Positions 1 through 14,273 of a DNA stretch of 64,000 nucleotides are shown piece after piece; positions within the stretch are counted from its first letter, which is position 1; each line of letters starts with the position of its first letter. Both the position numbers and the translations under genes were made by a program. The notes beneath the pieces were generated by a model, which was not told where the DNA came from, searched no databases, and saw nothing but the letters and a program-made list of their open reading frames with translations. The DNA is from Rostratula benghalensis (taxonomy: Eukaryota; Chordata; Aves; Charadriiformes; Rostratulidae): assembly GCA_013399305.1 (NCBI GenBank), contig VXAI01000342.1:302982-366981 (forward strand), written 5' to 3'.

Positions 1-16
1 GCGCGGCGCCGCGGGC

Positions 17-52
17 ATGAGGCGGCGGAGGCGGCTGGGAATGGGGGGGTAG
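17..52 (+). other. Upstream ORF 1 (11 codons, arginine-rich)
   Basis: ATG at 17 is followed by a run of five arginine codons and ends in TAG at 50-52. It is in the same frame as the SLCO5A1 start at 290 but is separated from it by that stop. It matters only if transcription starts upstream of 17. Confidence 0.4.
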
Positions 53-1261
<1,209 letters not shown>

Positions 1262-1758
1262 TAGCAGGGGGCAATAGTCGTTGACTTCTTCAAAAAGCAA
1301 TGTCAAAGTTTGCTCTTCCCCTTCCAAGTTGTTGTTTTTTTTTTTTTGCTAGCCCAGAAGCGATCCATTTCTAAATTCGGGTCAGCATCCCTCTTGCCTG
1401 CAGTCTCCAGCTGTAATGTTAATGTTTTATAAGCCCTTGGTGAGATTTTTTTTGCCCTGCTTTGTTTTACTTCTCCGACACTCAGTTGCCTTTGAACTAG
1501 GAATAACTTTTGGCTGGCATTGGCAAATCATCCGGCAACTCAGAAAGAGTGAAACAAAACAAAAAGGGCGATGAAAATAGAATCTTTAAGGTTAAGAGCT
1601 CGGTTAGGGGAACTCAAGGGATGCATGGAAATGAGAGTTTGGTTTGGGACCTGGTCTCCCTGATGGTCATTCTTATGATGGGACAATGGGATTTCTTGGG
1701 GAAGCAAGTACTGAACTTGAGTTTGGGAGTTTGTAAGAGAATGAACACCACAGGATTG

Positions 1759-1785
1759 TTTTTTTTTTTTTTTCTTTTTTTTTTT
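1759..1785. repeat. T-rich tract (T15 C T11)
   Basis: A homopolymeric T tract with one interrupting C. Confidence 0.9.
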
Positions 1786-2237
1786 GCTAGTTTGTGTAAT
1801 GTGCAAGAAGGCTGTTCTCTGAATTTGCGTTAGTATCTTCCATGGTGCTGTGAGAAACGAACCTCACGTACTCCTGCAAATTCTTTTCCAATAAGGAGAG
1901 GCTGCAAGTGCTGCCAAGGGGTTTTGGATGCTCAGCCTTACCATTTGCAGTTCAATTTCCTTTGGCTTTACCATAACCTTGGAGATAATCATTCCGTGTC
2001 AAACAGGCATGCCTGAAAGGAGTACACTCAGGGTGGGTGGGTGTAATTACTTTATTAAGCAAAAGTAGTGATCCGGATCGGTATTTGTATTACTTTTGAC
2101 CCATTCTTCAGCAATTTGGCTGTTCCCTGAACCATTTTTTTAAAGCCATGCACAGGTTCTGTGTGTGGTGTGTGTGGTGTCTCCAGAAAGCCCTGAAGCA
2201 CTGTTGGTTTTTGGAAAGAGGGAGAGGTATAATCTGT

Positions 2238-2238
<1 letters not shown>

Positions 2239-2271
<33 letters not shown>
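2239..2271. repeat. T33 homopolymer
   Basis: The longest homopolymer in the window, and so a likely sequencing-length uncertainty. Confidence 0.9.
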
Positions 2272-3467
2272 CCCCCTGTTTTCCCAGCATCTCCTCTAAT
2301 CTGCCTGGTGAAATACTTGACAAAGTCTTTCCCTGCTCTTCCCCCCCACTCCGAGAAAGGTCTAAAGTGGTAGGGAAATTTAGATTAACCTGGAAAGGAC
2401 TTTCTTGGCAGCGTGAAAAAGCAAAGCACCTTGCTGCTGAGGTTTGTAACTGTAGTTTGGAGCCAGCAGAAAAGGGACTGAAACTTTGGCAAACGGATGA
2501 TTTCATGCAGTCCCTCAAAAACATGAGGGAAAAAAAAATGGAAATGGAAAGTCTGTAGGTGAGAAATGAAGGGTAACAGAGATGAATGGTGCAAGAGGAG
2601 GAAGCCTTCACCGAAAGGGGAGGTGAGGTCAGAAATCCTTACAGGGCAGGAGAAGCGATGCCTGTCCCTGAAGCTCTTCTAGCCCAGGAAATTGTAATTA
2701 AGTGACTCAGGTAACTTTTAATTGCGGCAAAGATCATCCTGAAAGTTAACAAAAGGTAAAAGACACCAGCAGCTGGTGGAAGACTGTCCTTGACCCCGTC
2801 ACCAGGCACGGGAGACAGCTTTGATCCCTACCGCAGAGCTGAAGTTCGTGTGTAGTGATTCAGAAGAGTGAAGAAGAGGTCCCCAGCTCCGGTGTGTGGG
2901 GTTTGGAACGTTTCATGTCCTTGAGGAGAGGGGTTTGTGGGTGACAGGCAGCTCAGCTGGGCACAGGGATGGGACAGAGGTGGCTCTGCGGGCCAGCCAC
3001 CCCACATCTTGCGTGACGCGATGGCTGTTTCTCAAGGCAGCAGGATTTTATTAGTGGGGCAAGCTGTAAAAACGATGTCAAAATGTAAAAGGTAGGTAAA
3101 GGTGTAGGCCTGAGCTAACAAAAAGTCTTGGAGTGAGCTGGTGGGAGCTGAAGTTTTGGAAAGAGAAGCAGGGAGCCCAGTGAAACAGCTCCCAGTCACA
3201 CAGATACATGTATCTGAGCGAGGACAGGTAATTGAAGCAAAAAAGTATCCTCTAACACAAAGTGGAAGGTCACCAACGTGTTTAATTGTAATCATGCTGG
3301 CATTGCATTCTAGCTTTTTTTTTTTTTTTTCCTCCCAAAGAATAGTAATTTATATATAAAGATGTTTTCAGTTGAGAAACATTTGGCTACAAGCACGCAC
3401 AGGATAAAAGTTCCACCGAGCTGCAGAACTGAAGAGCTCTTCCACCCTGTGAAGTGTGCCCACTGGT

Positions 3468-3780
3468 CATAGAATCATGGAGTGGTTTGGGTTGGAAGGG
3501 ACCTGAAAGATCATCCAAGTTCCAACCCCCCTGCCATGGGCAGGGACACCTCCCACCAGACCAGGTTGCTCCAAGCCCCATTCAGCCTGGCCTTGAACCC
3601 TCCAGGGATGGGGCAGCCACAGCTTCTCTGGGAAACCTCTTCCAGGGTCTCACCACCCTCACAGCAAAGAATTTCACCCTAAATTTTCATCTAAATCTCC
3701 ATTCTTTCTGCTTAAAACCGTTCCCCCTCATCCTGTGGCTCCACTCCCTGATCCTTCCCCACCTCTCCTGGAAGGCTGCT
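3468..3780 (-). mobile_element. CR1 LINE fragment, young group
   Basis: It begins with the reverse complement of the CR1 3' tail (CATAGAATCATGG) and continues through the conserved 3' region shared with at least 15 other copies here. It is 5'-truncated, as is usual for CR1. A poly-C run (3801-3812) follows shortly after. Confidence 0.9.
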
Positions 3781-3800
3781 GTAATCAGAGGTCAATAAAG

Positions 3801-3812
3801 CCCCCCCCCCCC
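3801..3812. repeat. C12 homopolymer
   Basis: Twelve consecutive C directly after the CR1 at 3468-3780. Confidence 0.9.
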
Positions 3813-5607
3813 TGTGGGTATCACTAATCCTGATTTTGCAAAAACTCACCTTATGTGGCTGTGGAAGCTATTTTATTTATTTTCCAAGTTAATCCAGCTC
3901 AGGGCTCGAGTGGCAATAGCATATCCTCTTAAGTGTAGGCATGCAAGCTCAATGTGGACAGCTGTTTTAACATTCCTGGCTGGAAGTCCTGCTCTCAAAA
4001 AAAACCCCCCCATATTTGCTGCTTATACGTAGTCTCTTGGCTGCCTACACTGAAGTCCATCTGTCGGGGTGGCCCAGTGCCAGTTTACAAGGTGGTATGT
4101 CATTTTTAGTAGGACAAAGGTGCCAAGCAGGGACCTGTGTGTTTGGGGCACCCCTGCATAGCGATGTGAGAGCTCACCCTCGGGTGAGATGTTTCTTCCT
4201 TGTGAAGGCAGTGCCACCGCCGGGTCCTCCTGCCCAACCTTTGATGGCCCGATGCTAACTTTGAGAAAATGCATGATGACATCAGGATTAGGAAACAAGT
4301 GGTGATTTTAACAGGTGCCTGGGAAAGAAAGGCAAGAACCCGCTCCCTTAATCACAGATAATCCGAAATGGAAGTAAAAACTGGGCAATGACTGAGTTGG
4401 CTTTGTCTCCACCAATGTCTCTCCCTCCTGGGCTTGTCCCAGGATGGGTGTCGTGGGCTGCCTGGTGTGTGCAGGTTCACCTTTTCATTAATTAATTGAA
4501 TTAAGTGCAATTTAATATTGGAGTTGGACTCCACGAGCCTTGTTTTGTACCGTTGGTGGTGTTTCTGCAACTTGTCACATTCTAGCACCTAAATGCAGCC
4601 TGGTATTTCTAAACTTTTAATTTCTTTATTTATTTATTTTTGTAGGAAACCAATCGTTTGTCTTGAATGTGATGGTACTGTGAATTTTATAAACAGTTTT
4701 TTAAAATTAACTGTGGCCTTTGGGAAGGGAAGTTTTATTAATAGCATTTCAGTGCCTGGCTAATTCTTAAATATTTTGTTTGGTTGGCAAGTGAGTTTTA
4801 TAATAATAAAAAAAGAATTTACTTTGAAAATTCACGTGTAGAAAGTCAATCTGTCAATGTTAGGTTTTACAGAAATACTACATTAATGAAAATATTTGAG
4901 TACCCCCCCAAAAATGATTAGTGGATGAATTAGCAATTGTACTAAGGATATTTTATTTCAGTTTTCAGAATGCTATGGGCTCGTCAGGGTAGGATATGAG
5001 GAAAGGGTCCAAGGCAGTTTAATTTCCTGCAGATTCTCCATAGTTCTGGGAACAAACCAGAATTACAACATGCAAAGATAATGCATTTATGACATAAGAG
5101 CTGGAAAATTGGATAAACCTATGCAAATGGGGTTGGTACAGATAATGGCTTGAGAGCCAGGGAAGAAAATCCTTTCCCACCCTGGAAAAAGAATAAATAT
5201 TTAGACTAGTTTCAGAAACGTTTTGGACTCCTGCTTTGTTTTCATCAAGAATGTTTGTGGGCTGCTGTTTCTAGCATTAGGTAAAGCCTTTCCCTGTGAC
5301 AATATCCTGCTTGGAAATTACCTTCTTACCAGTGTTTTACAGCTGGATGCTCTGTGTACCCCTCACAATTTTCACAGACCTCCCCAAAAGCTGGATATAT
5401 GTATGCATGTTGATTTTATTAATTGCATTTGTAGTTAAATGTGCCCTTAGATCCATGTCCCACCTGGAAGGAGAGGGCAGAAGGAGGAATTTCACATACC
5501 CCATCAGAAACCCACCACCTCTGCCTGCTGAGTCTCCATAACGTGCCTTTGGCTGGATGTTGGCATGGGAGCACTGGATTATTTTTATTGCTGGGATTGA
5601 TTTATCT

Positions 5608-6180
5608 TCATAGAATCACAGAATGGTTTAGGTTGGAAGGGACCTGAAAGATCATCCAGTCCCACCGTCTGCCATGGGCAGGGACACCTCCCACCAGCCC
5701 AGGTTGCTCCAAGTCCCATCCAGCCTGGCCTTCAACCCCTCCAGGGATGGGGCAGCCACAGCTTCTCTGGGCAACCTCTTCCAGGGTCTCACCACCCTCA
5801 CAGCAAAGAATTTCTTCCTAAAATCTCATCTCAATCTCCCCTCTTTCAGTTTAAAACCATTCCCCCTTATCCTATGGCTCCACTCCCTGATCAAGCGTCC
5901 CTCCCCATCTCTCCTGGAGCCCCTTTAGGGATTGGAAGGGGCTCTAAGGTCTCTCTGGAAGCTTCTCTTCTCCAGGCTGAAGAACCCCCAACTCTCTCAG
6001 CCTGTCCTCATAGGAGACGTGCTCCAACCCTCTGATCATCTTTGTGGCCTCCTCTGGAATGTTCCAACAGATCTTGGTCAGGCTACTTCTGGGGTTACAG
6101 ATGCTACTGAAATCCGGGAGCTGGAGCCCTCTGGGGGCATTGAGTCCTCTGTGCAGACACTGCAAGATCACTGAGGTTTT
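5608..6180 (-). mobile_element. CR1 LINE fragment, young group
   Basis: The tail is TCATAGAATCACAGAATGG at 5608, followed by the standard CR1 3' region and about 200 bases of the preceding ORF2 end. The 5' limit near 6100-6180 is uncertain. Confidence 0.88.
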
Positions 6181-7395
6181 CCAAGGCAGGATCAGCTTTC
6201 TCACTCAACAGGAGGGACTGTCTGGAAGCAGAGAAACCAGCATTTCATTTTATTGTCATCATTCAGTCTGTGATCACTTATGGTTTACACTGAATATGCT
6301 TCTTGCTACCCAATATCCGTAAAGGTTCCTTTCCTACAGGGTTTTCTCAGCGTTGATCCCTGTGCTTGGTAAACCCTACAGACATAGTACATTGAGTTTT
6401 GCACCATGCTTGTGAGGAGGGAGGATTTTATGAATCCAAAATTGAAGAAAGAAGGGCATTGGTAACAGTGTTCACCAGCTTTTTTTCCCCCTGATGCTGT
6501 ATTTCCCGTGTAGAAGGGCAGCAGGGTGCTGAGCTTCTTCCTCAAGCACAGGAATTTGGGCTGTCTGAGTGAAACTCACGTTTTGGTTTATCTTTAGGCT
6601 GGCACCGAGGCTTGGCCCATCAGCAGCCCTCTTTTGTACAAACCCCTGCTTGCTTTGTTTGCAGGCTCAGCCGAGCAGAGAGAGCGCATTTTGGGATGCA
6701 GGTGAAGCGGCTGCGTGTCTGTTCCTGCCTGTGGATGATGCTGTTTTCCCACACGGTTGATTTAGCACACAGAGGGTTCAAAATTGTGCTTTTCTGGCAT
6801 TTCTGTAACATCATTTTGGCGGTTTTTTTTCTTTTTTTTTTTCTTTTTTTGTTTATAATGCTAGTCAGGCAGCAGGCACAAATCCTAACAACTATTTAAA
6901 GTAGCCCTGCGCAATTTTATTACCCTTTCCTCTAATGGAAGGAATAGAAAGATAGATTTTACTCTTCTTCTCCACCTTTGTCTTCTGCTCTGGAGGTGAA
7001 CTGATATATTTTTCATTTTTTGCATTTCTGTGGTGTAATCCCAGACATAATTTCTTCAGGGATGTAGAGAAGCTGGGGTTCTGTGTCCACGTAAGCAGTG
7101 TGAGTGCACAATGAGTTCCATGACAGGTGAGGGGTGGCTTTTCCTCTGAAGTTTTCTGCTGGAGGGATAAAATGCTGTGAGTGATACACCTCCACGGGCC
7201 CTGCCAACGTCACATCCCTTAGGGATGCTTTTGGCATCTCTCCTGCTGTGTCCTTGCCATGAGCTGTGACGTTGTTCACGAGTATCTGTGTTGACAAAGC
7301 AGGGCTTCAAGTCACTGGGAAAATGTGCTTTGCCCTTCTCAGGAGTGAGAAGAGACTTATGCACTGAGTTCACTGATTGTCTCTTTACTTTTTGC

Positions 7396-7907
7396 AGAAT
7401 CATAGAATGGTTTGGGTTGGAAGGGACCTTAAAGATCATCCAGTTCCAACCCCCCTGCCCTGGGCAGGGACACCTCCCACCAGACCAGGTTGCTCCAAGC
7501 CCCATCCAGCCTGGCCTTGAACCCCTCCAGGGATGGGACAGCCACAGCTTCTCTGGGCAACCTCTTCCAGGGTCTCACCACCCTCACAGCAAAGAATTTC
7601 TTCTTAAAATCTCATCTCAATCTCTCCTCTTTCAGTTTAAAAACATTCCCCCTCATCCTATGGCTCCCCTCCCTGACCAAGAGTCCCTCCCCATCTCTCC
7701 TGGAGCCCCTTTAGGGACTGGAAGGGGCTCTAAGGTCTTCCTGGAGTCTTCTCCTCTCCAGGCTGAACAACCCCAACTCTCTCTACCTGTCTTTATAGCA
7801 GAGGTGTTCCAGCCCTCTGAGCATCTTTGTGACCTCTTCTGGGTATGGTAGATCGCATCTGATGAAAATGGGGTTACAGAGTTGTGTGTCAGTAGAAAAC
7901 CTGTTCC
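7396..7907 (-). mobile_element. CR1 LINE fragment with an unusual 5' extension
   Basis: A young-group CR1 occupies 7396 to about 7845. It continues with a non-CR1 stretch (about 7846-7907) that is also attached to the CR1 at 57727-58237. See the finding on the shared flank. Confidence 0.88.
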
Positions 7908-7992
7908 GGTGTCTCACCACCCTCACAGGAAAGAATTTCTTCCTAAGATCTCATACAAATCTTCCCTTTTTCATGTTAAAGCCATTATCCCA
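7908..7992 (-). mobile_element. Short CR1 fragment
   Basis: About 85 bases match the internal part of the CR1 3' region (GTCTCACCACCCTCACAGG and onward). Both ends are missing. It abuts the previous CR1-bearing unit and an AT-rich tract. Confidence 0.8.
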
Positions 7993-8100
7993 TGATATAT
8001 ATTAATATAATATAATTATATAAATATAAGTGTATATTATCTAAAGATAATTATATAATACACTTATATGATATACAATAAATTATCAAAAATATATTAA
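7993..8100. repeat. AT-rich low-complexity tract with imperfect inverted repeat
   Basis: Nearly pure A/T. The segment ATATAAGTGTAT (about 8025-8036) has its reverse complement ATACACTTATAT at about 8058-8069, so the strand can fold into an imperfect hairpin. Confidence 0.85.
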
Positions 8101-8656
8101 TGCACCATTTTATATTTAGGGAGAAAAACTTGGTTGGATTCAGAGGGGCCTGAAACTCACCGAAGTCTCAGGCCTGATTTTTTTCCCTCCTTAGAATTTG
8201 TGAAAAATTTGTAGGGTTTCGTTTCTGAGGCGGGCAGTGCCCTTTTCAGCTGCTGGAGCTTGGGAACGGTGTTTTCTTGGAGAGCAGCTCCTTTCATCTC
8301 CCTCGAGCTCTGCTGCATGGCTGGTTTGGGCAGGCAAGTGTCTGAACCTGCCCCGGTCCCCAGAGGAGCTTGGAAACTTAGATGTGAAAGTGGCTTTTAA
8401 GTAGAAGAACTTTTGTACCTTCTCCCAGGAACTGAAGGCTTGAGAACCCAGTGTCTGATTACCCCCGGGGGCTGGAAACTTTAGCTCTCTGCTGGGTACC
8501 TTGAGGGACTGTTTTGTAAAGAGTCACCAAAACTACTCCTGTTGCAAACAGATTAGAGGGGCTTTTGTGTTTCCTGCGTTTTCCCTTCATTTCCATTCAG
8601 CAGCCGCCTCACCTGGGAGGACTTAAGTGCTGTGAAGGCTCTTACAAAGTCAAAAG

Positions 8657-9210
8657 GGAGGAGACTCCTCCTCTGCTCTGCCCTGGTGAGACCTCATCTG
8701 GAATAGTGTGTCCAGTTCTGGGCCCCTCAGCTCCAGAAGGACAGGGAACTCCAGAGAGTCCAGGGCAGGGCTACAAAGATGCTGAAGGGAGTGGAGCATC
8801 TCCCAGAGGAGGAAAGGCTGAGGGAGCTGGGGCTCTTGAGCTTGGAGAAGAGGAGAGTGAGGGGTGACCGCCTGAATGTTTCTAAATCTGGAAAGGGTGA
8901 GTGTCAGGAGGATGGAGCCAGGCTCTTCTCAGGGACAGCCAATGACAGGACAAGGGGCAATGGGTGCAAGCTGGAACACAGGAGGTTCCACTGAAATATG
9001 AGGAAAAACTTCTTCATGGTGAGGGTGAGGGAACACTGGAAGGGGTTGCCCAGAGAGGTGGTGGAATCTCCTTCTCTGGAGACATTCAAACCCCTCCTGG
9101 ACACGTTCCTGTGTGACCTGCTCTGGGTGTTCCTGCTCTGGCAGGGGGATTGGACTGGATGAGCTTTCAAGGTCCCTTCCAATACCTGAGATTCTGTGAT
9201 TCTGTGATAC
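8657..9210 (+). mobile_element. CR1 LINE fragment (intermediate group) with ORF2 C-terminal remnant
   Basis: It starts in the ORF2 end (reading like VRPHLE...[24 protein letters not shown] in broken form) and runs through the 3' UTR to the tail ATTCTGTGATTCTGTGAT near 9210. Confidence 0.9.
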
Positions 9211-9904
9211 TGGATTTCTCTCTACGACCATTCAAAGATACATAGGTGTCTGTCTTGTCTGTGTAGGGAACGTGGGCAATTACATTAATGAGGGTCGAGC
9301 TGCTGTTTCATCCTGAAAGCCAGCATCTCAAAATTCTGATTTTTAAAGTAGGTGGATAGATTTCATCCATGGACTCGAATATTAGCCTCTTTAGTCTCAC
9401 ACTCCCTTTGTAACACTATTTTAACTCTTTTTCACCTTGGTAACACTTTTAGAACCCTTGTTATTTGGGAAGCATGAACTCTGTTTTGCTTTTTTTTGTT
9501 ACTTTTATGTGCTTTTGCCATTTCTTTTGAAAACACTTGAGGAGTTACCATGCAAAAATGCCACCTACTTCAACTAGTCCCCTCTGGCAGTCATTGCCTG
9601 TGTTGACCATAGGGGTCAAAGGAAGGGTTAGCTCTGCCTCGTGCTGCTGATGGATGAGACAGTGACACCTGGGCTCTGAGGGCAGGGCAAGCACATCGCC
9701 TGCCTTCCTGTGAATCCTTGCCAGAGCTGTCAAAATTTAGCTCCAATTCTCCAAGGGTGTCTCTGCCACGTCCCCACTGCAGCTATGGGGGACTCCTGGA
9801 GTCATGAGGATGTCATCTGAAAGTGCTGAAGTGGCACAGTCATAAGAGGGCAATGTTTTCCCTGGAGAACCTGTGGAACCTGAGGGTTCTGCACAAGAAG
9901 CCAA

Positions 9905-10306
9905 CAACTTGTGGTTGATGAGAAGCTCTACGTGTCCTGGCAGTGTGCACTGGCAGCCCAGAAAGCCAACCCCATCAAAAGCAGTGGGGCCAGCTGGGCA
10001 ACGGAGGGGATTCTGCCCCTCTGCTCTGCTCTGCGGAGATCCCACCTGGAGCACTGTGTCCAGCTCTGGAGTCCTCAGCACAGGAAGGACATGGACCTGT
10101 TGGAACGGGCCACAAAGATGCTTAGAGAGCTGTAGCACCTCTGCTTGTGAGGACAGGCTGAGAGAGTTGGGGTTGTTCAGCCTGGAGAAGAGAGACCTTA
10201 TAACAGCTTTTCAGTACCTAATGGGGGGAGACAAAAAAGCAGGAGAGGGACTTTTTACAAGGGCTTCTAATAACAGGACAAGGGGTAATGGCTTCAAACT
10301 GTAAGA
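9905..10306 (+). mobile_element. CR1 LINE, 5' part of a split copy
   Basis: It begins in the ORF2 segment ([17 protein letters not shown]) and stops abruptly at CTGTAAGAG, where a CR1 of opposite orientation begins. The sequence resumes at 10771. Confidence 0.85.
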
Positions 10307-10310
10307 GTGT

Positions 10311-10770
10311 ATCATGGAATCATGGAATTTCAGACTTGGAAGGGACCTCTAGAGCTCACCCAGTTCCACTCCCCTGCTAAAGCAGGGTTGCCCAGAGCAC
10401 ATCACTCAGGGCTTCATCCAGGAGGGGCTTGAAGGTCTCCAGAGAAGGGGACTCCACACCCTCCCTGGGCAGCCTCTACCAGGGCTCTGATACCCTCACC
10501 CCAAAGAAGTTTTTCCTCATATTTGAATGAAATTTTCCCATGTTCCAGCTTGTGCCCATTGCCCCTTGTGCTGTCACTGGGAACCATTGTAAAGAGTCTG
10601 GCTCCATCCTCCTTCAACCCACCCTTTAGGTACTTGTAAACATGGATAAGGTCTCCACTCAGCCTTCTCTTCTCCAGGCTCAAGAGTCCCAGCTCTCTCA
10701 GCCTTTCCTTATCAGGGAGATGCTCCAACCCCTCCATCATCTTTGTTGCCCTATGCTCGACTTTCTCCAG
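10311..10770 (-). mobile_element. CR1 LINE inserted into another CR1
   Basis: It starts with the 3' tail in reverse complement (ATCATGGAATCATGGAAT) and extends about 460 bases into the ORF2 end. It interrupts the + strand copy 9905-11007, so it is the younger of the two insertions. Confidence 0.88.
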
Positions 10771-11007
10771 TAGATCTAGATTAGATACAAGGAATGACTT
10801 CTTCATTATGAGGGTGGTGGGTGAGACCCTGGAAGAGGTTGTCCAGAGAAGCTGTGGCTGCCCCATCCCTGGAGGGCTTCAAGGCCAGGCTGGATGGGGC
10901 TTGGAGCAACCTGGTCTGGTGGGAGGTGTCCCTGCCCAGGGCAGGGGGGTTGGAACTGGATGATCTTTCAGGTCCCTTCCCACTCTAAACATTCCATGAT
11001 TCTATGA
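10771..11007 (+). mobile_element. CR1 LINE, 3' part of a split copy
   Basis: It resumes at TAGATCTAGATTAGATAC, the sequence expected a few bases after the break at 10306, and continues to the tail ATTCCATGATTCTATG. Confidence 0.88.
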
Positions 11008-14000
11008 ACTTTGTTGGCCTTCTGAGTCCTGGTGTCCATGCTTTTATTCAATTACTGTGGTGCTTTTAGCATGGCTCAGTTGGGCTTTCTGGGTACATGG
11101 ACTTGAGTGAGCAAAGTTATGACAGCAGACGACTCTGCAGCGTGCATGCAGCTCATTTCACTTGAGTCAGCCAGATCCGTTCCCCAACTCCTTCCCAGTG
11201 TCCAGAAAAAAAGCAGGACATTTCCCGTGATGGGAAAGAATATGTCAGCGTCCGGCAGCACGGAGAAATAGGGGCTGTGTCCTGCTTTGCCACTGCACAG
11301 TTGGGAGTTTGAGCATCTGTCGTGCTGTCACAAGGCCAGAATTTCAGACACACTGCTTGAGAGTGCTCACAGGGGAGAGCTCACGAACTTTCCTCTCCCC
11401 TTCTTTGCTGCCACGGGGAATTTGTTCTTACCTGAGAAGTGGGGAAGTGCCAACACAGAAACTCCAGCACTATCTCATGCTGCTGTTTAGACCTGACAGT
11501 CTAATCTGAAAGCACTAATTCTCCTGTAGGTAAACAGCTCCCTTGGCAGCCAAGGCAAATTACACCAGTGAAAAACATCCCACGCTGGTATGAAGTACAT
11601 TTCATGGTAAGTTTGTAGGAGACGCAGTGGGGGGGAAAAAAAAACCCCACGTACATTCTTACTTGTAATTTGAACAAGGAGATGAAAAAATTATTTGAAG
11701 AAAATAAACATTAAGTGTATGTAGCATGTGAAGTACTTGGAAAACAGTACTGTGTATTCACTAATCCTATGCTCCTGTGCTGTTCCTCTTTGATTTTCAA
11801 TTCCAGTTTCAGAACAGCTTCTTTTTAAGCAGCTTGCTTTCTTTTCCTTAGTCTGCTGGGATTTTTTTCTTTTTTTTTTTTTGCTTGCTCCCATTTTTCT
11901 CCTTGCATACATTTATATTAACACTTTCGTTGAATGCACCATGCACAGCAGGACCCCAACCTGGACCATTTCTCTCTGTGACTTTTACCTTTGGTGCTTA
12001 TGGGATTAGAACAAAAGCCTCAAGAGCTGTCTCAGCATTGATTTTCTTAAAATCCAGTTCTGCTCTGACACCTGCCACCAGCTCTTTGGTTGTTGGAATT
12101 TAGTAAGCTTTTGTAAAGTAGCAGCTACTTTCTGTGTTTATCTGTCTGTTTTCAATAGGTGCTTTCAGGTGATAAAAAGGTAGATCCTGGATGGATTCTC
12201 CTGTGGCTGTGTCCTTTCCTTTCTGGATTAATTAAGCTATCCTCTAGAGGCAAAATATCTCAGATAATCTGTGTATTAGCTGAGTGTACCTTCTCACAGG
12301 TGATGCTTTGCTTGCCAGGGTGTGGTATTTGTTCTCTCCTGCTTAGGTTGTATTTTTACTCCAGTGTTTGTCACAGATTTGTTCATCGTGCTCTTCCTCA
12401 GGTGTCACATAGGCACTCAAAGGTGCCAGCAAGCTCCTGAAGCCAAGTGTTCCCCATGGCACCTTAGTTCCCACTTCTCCTGTCTTTTTTTTAATATTTT
12501 TTTTTTTTAGTCCCTGGTTAGATTCAAATCTAAATAGCCTACCTCCCCAGAAGTCATTTTAAAAAATGTGGTTTTGTAGACAAACCAAAGTGATAGTGGA
12601 ATAGTTGTGAGCACGCTGTGGTGGCTGCTAACCTGCAATTTACTCAAACAAAATGTGTTAAGCAAGCCTCATTTGTGGTTAAAAATACCTAAAGGAAATA
12701 CTCTGTAAGATATTATCTGATGTTGCTGTGTGTTAAACTTTCCCTGTACTTAAAGAGAATTTGCTGCATTCAGCAATAGTAGGTCCCTGTCTGTAAAACA
12801 ACTGAAAGCACTACCTTTTCCACCAAAGGTCCCAAGGGAATGAGCCCACAGGATCACAGGTCAAAGCCACGTGAAATTCCTGGGAAAAATCCCCCGAGGA
12901 TTGCTGCTTAGGTGGGATTTTTCAGCTGAAGCAAAACCGGAGAGGTTGAAGGACACGGGGAGGTTCAGTGCCAGCGGTGTGAGACCAGCAGTGCCTCTTC
13001 GGTGCGGTCCAAGGTGGTGGAGAGCAGAGGCAGAAGGGACTCCTGGGGATGCTTTCAGATGGAGTCCATGCAAAGGGCTGAAGGTGTTGCTGTAAGTGTT
13101 TGTGAGGTCCAGGAAAGCCCCTGGCAAGTCCTAGGAGTCTTGGAGGTGGAGAAAACAGAGAAGCTTTGCGTCTGCTCATGCTTTTTTTGCCCCCCAGCTC
13201 AGCATCTCCATGCCATTCATCAATCTCTGCTGTATCAGTGGCTTAAAGTTTAAAAACTAGCTTGAAGTACTCTTAGATTATCTTAGAGTTTAAAAAATAA
13301 TAACAACATAGCTTGCCACTTCATGATTTTTAATCTGAATTTACATTTCCTTTTCTTTCAAGACTTGATAGAGACTTGTAACCTTCTGAAGTGCAAAAAG
13401 CTTCAGTAACAATCCTCCTATTTCAAAAAGTAAAAAAAAAGAATAATCACAGAAGACCACTACATAATATTAGAGCCTGTAATTTCTTTAAACATGATGG
13501 GCAATTTCATATCAACTTGATTTAATACAGCTGTCTAGTGACAGAAATAGTGAGGGGGTCCCTAGGGAAATTTTATAGTCACAGAGGAATACAGATAACA
13601 CAGGAGCTTGTGAGTCTGGAATATGGTAGTGCTGATGCACACGAATTCAGGAGTTTATCTGGTAACTTCTATAATTGGCCTAAAAGAGGAATTTCAGGAA
13701 ACTGCATTTCTTCTTCTAATGGCACGAGTGAGGGCAGGAAGTGGGATTTTTGGGTTTTTCTGAAACAAGTAGGTGTTACTTTGTTAACCACACCTGGAGG
13801 TCCCCTTGTACAAGGAGACTAAAAAAGGCTGTAACTCAGCACAGCATCCCTGCAATGTAATAGTTTTTCCATAAATAGTTTTTCAAAGGCAGAGCTAAGG
13901 GCTGAATTGATGCTTGAAGGAAGAGCTGCACCCTAAATGATATTTCCCAAATAGCAATTGCACTCTCTTGGTATGTGGAAGGTCTGTGTCTTCATTGACC

Positions 14001-14273
14001 TTAGTGGCTGTATATTTTATTGGGACATAATTCAACAGTGGGAATTCCTTTGGCTGCAGAAGCAAAGCAGGCAATGATACCCATACGTGTACTCCGTGGC
14101 TCCTCCAAAATTTCTGGGAGAAGGAAGATGAGCACTTCTAAAAGAGTGCTCTCTCCAGTCAGGAGTATCTCTGACCTTTCTTCATTACCTTTTGCTCCTT
14201 GCCTTACTTTATATTTGCTAGCAATTGATTTTTTATTTGATTAGGACATTTTTTTATTCTTACTGAGTTTATG

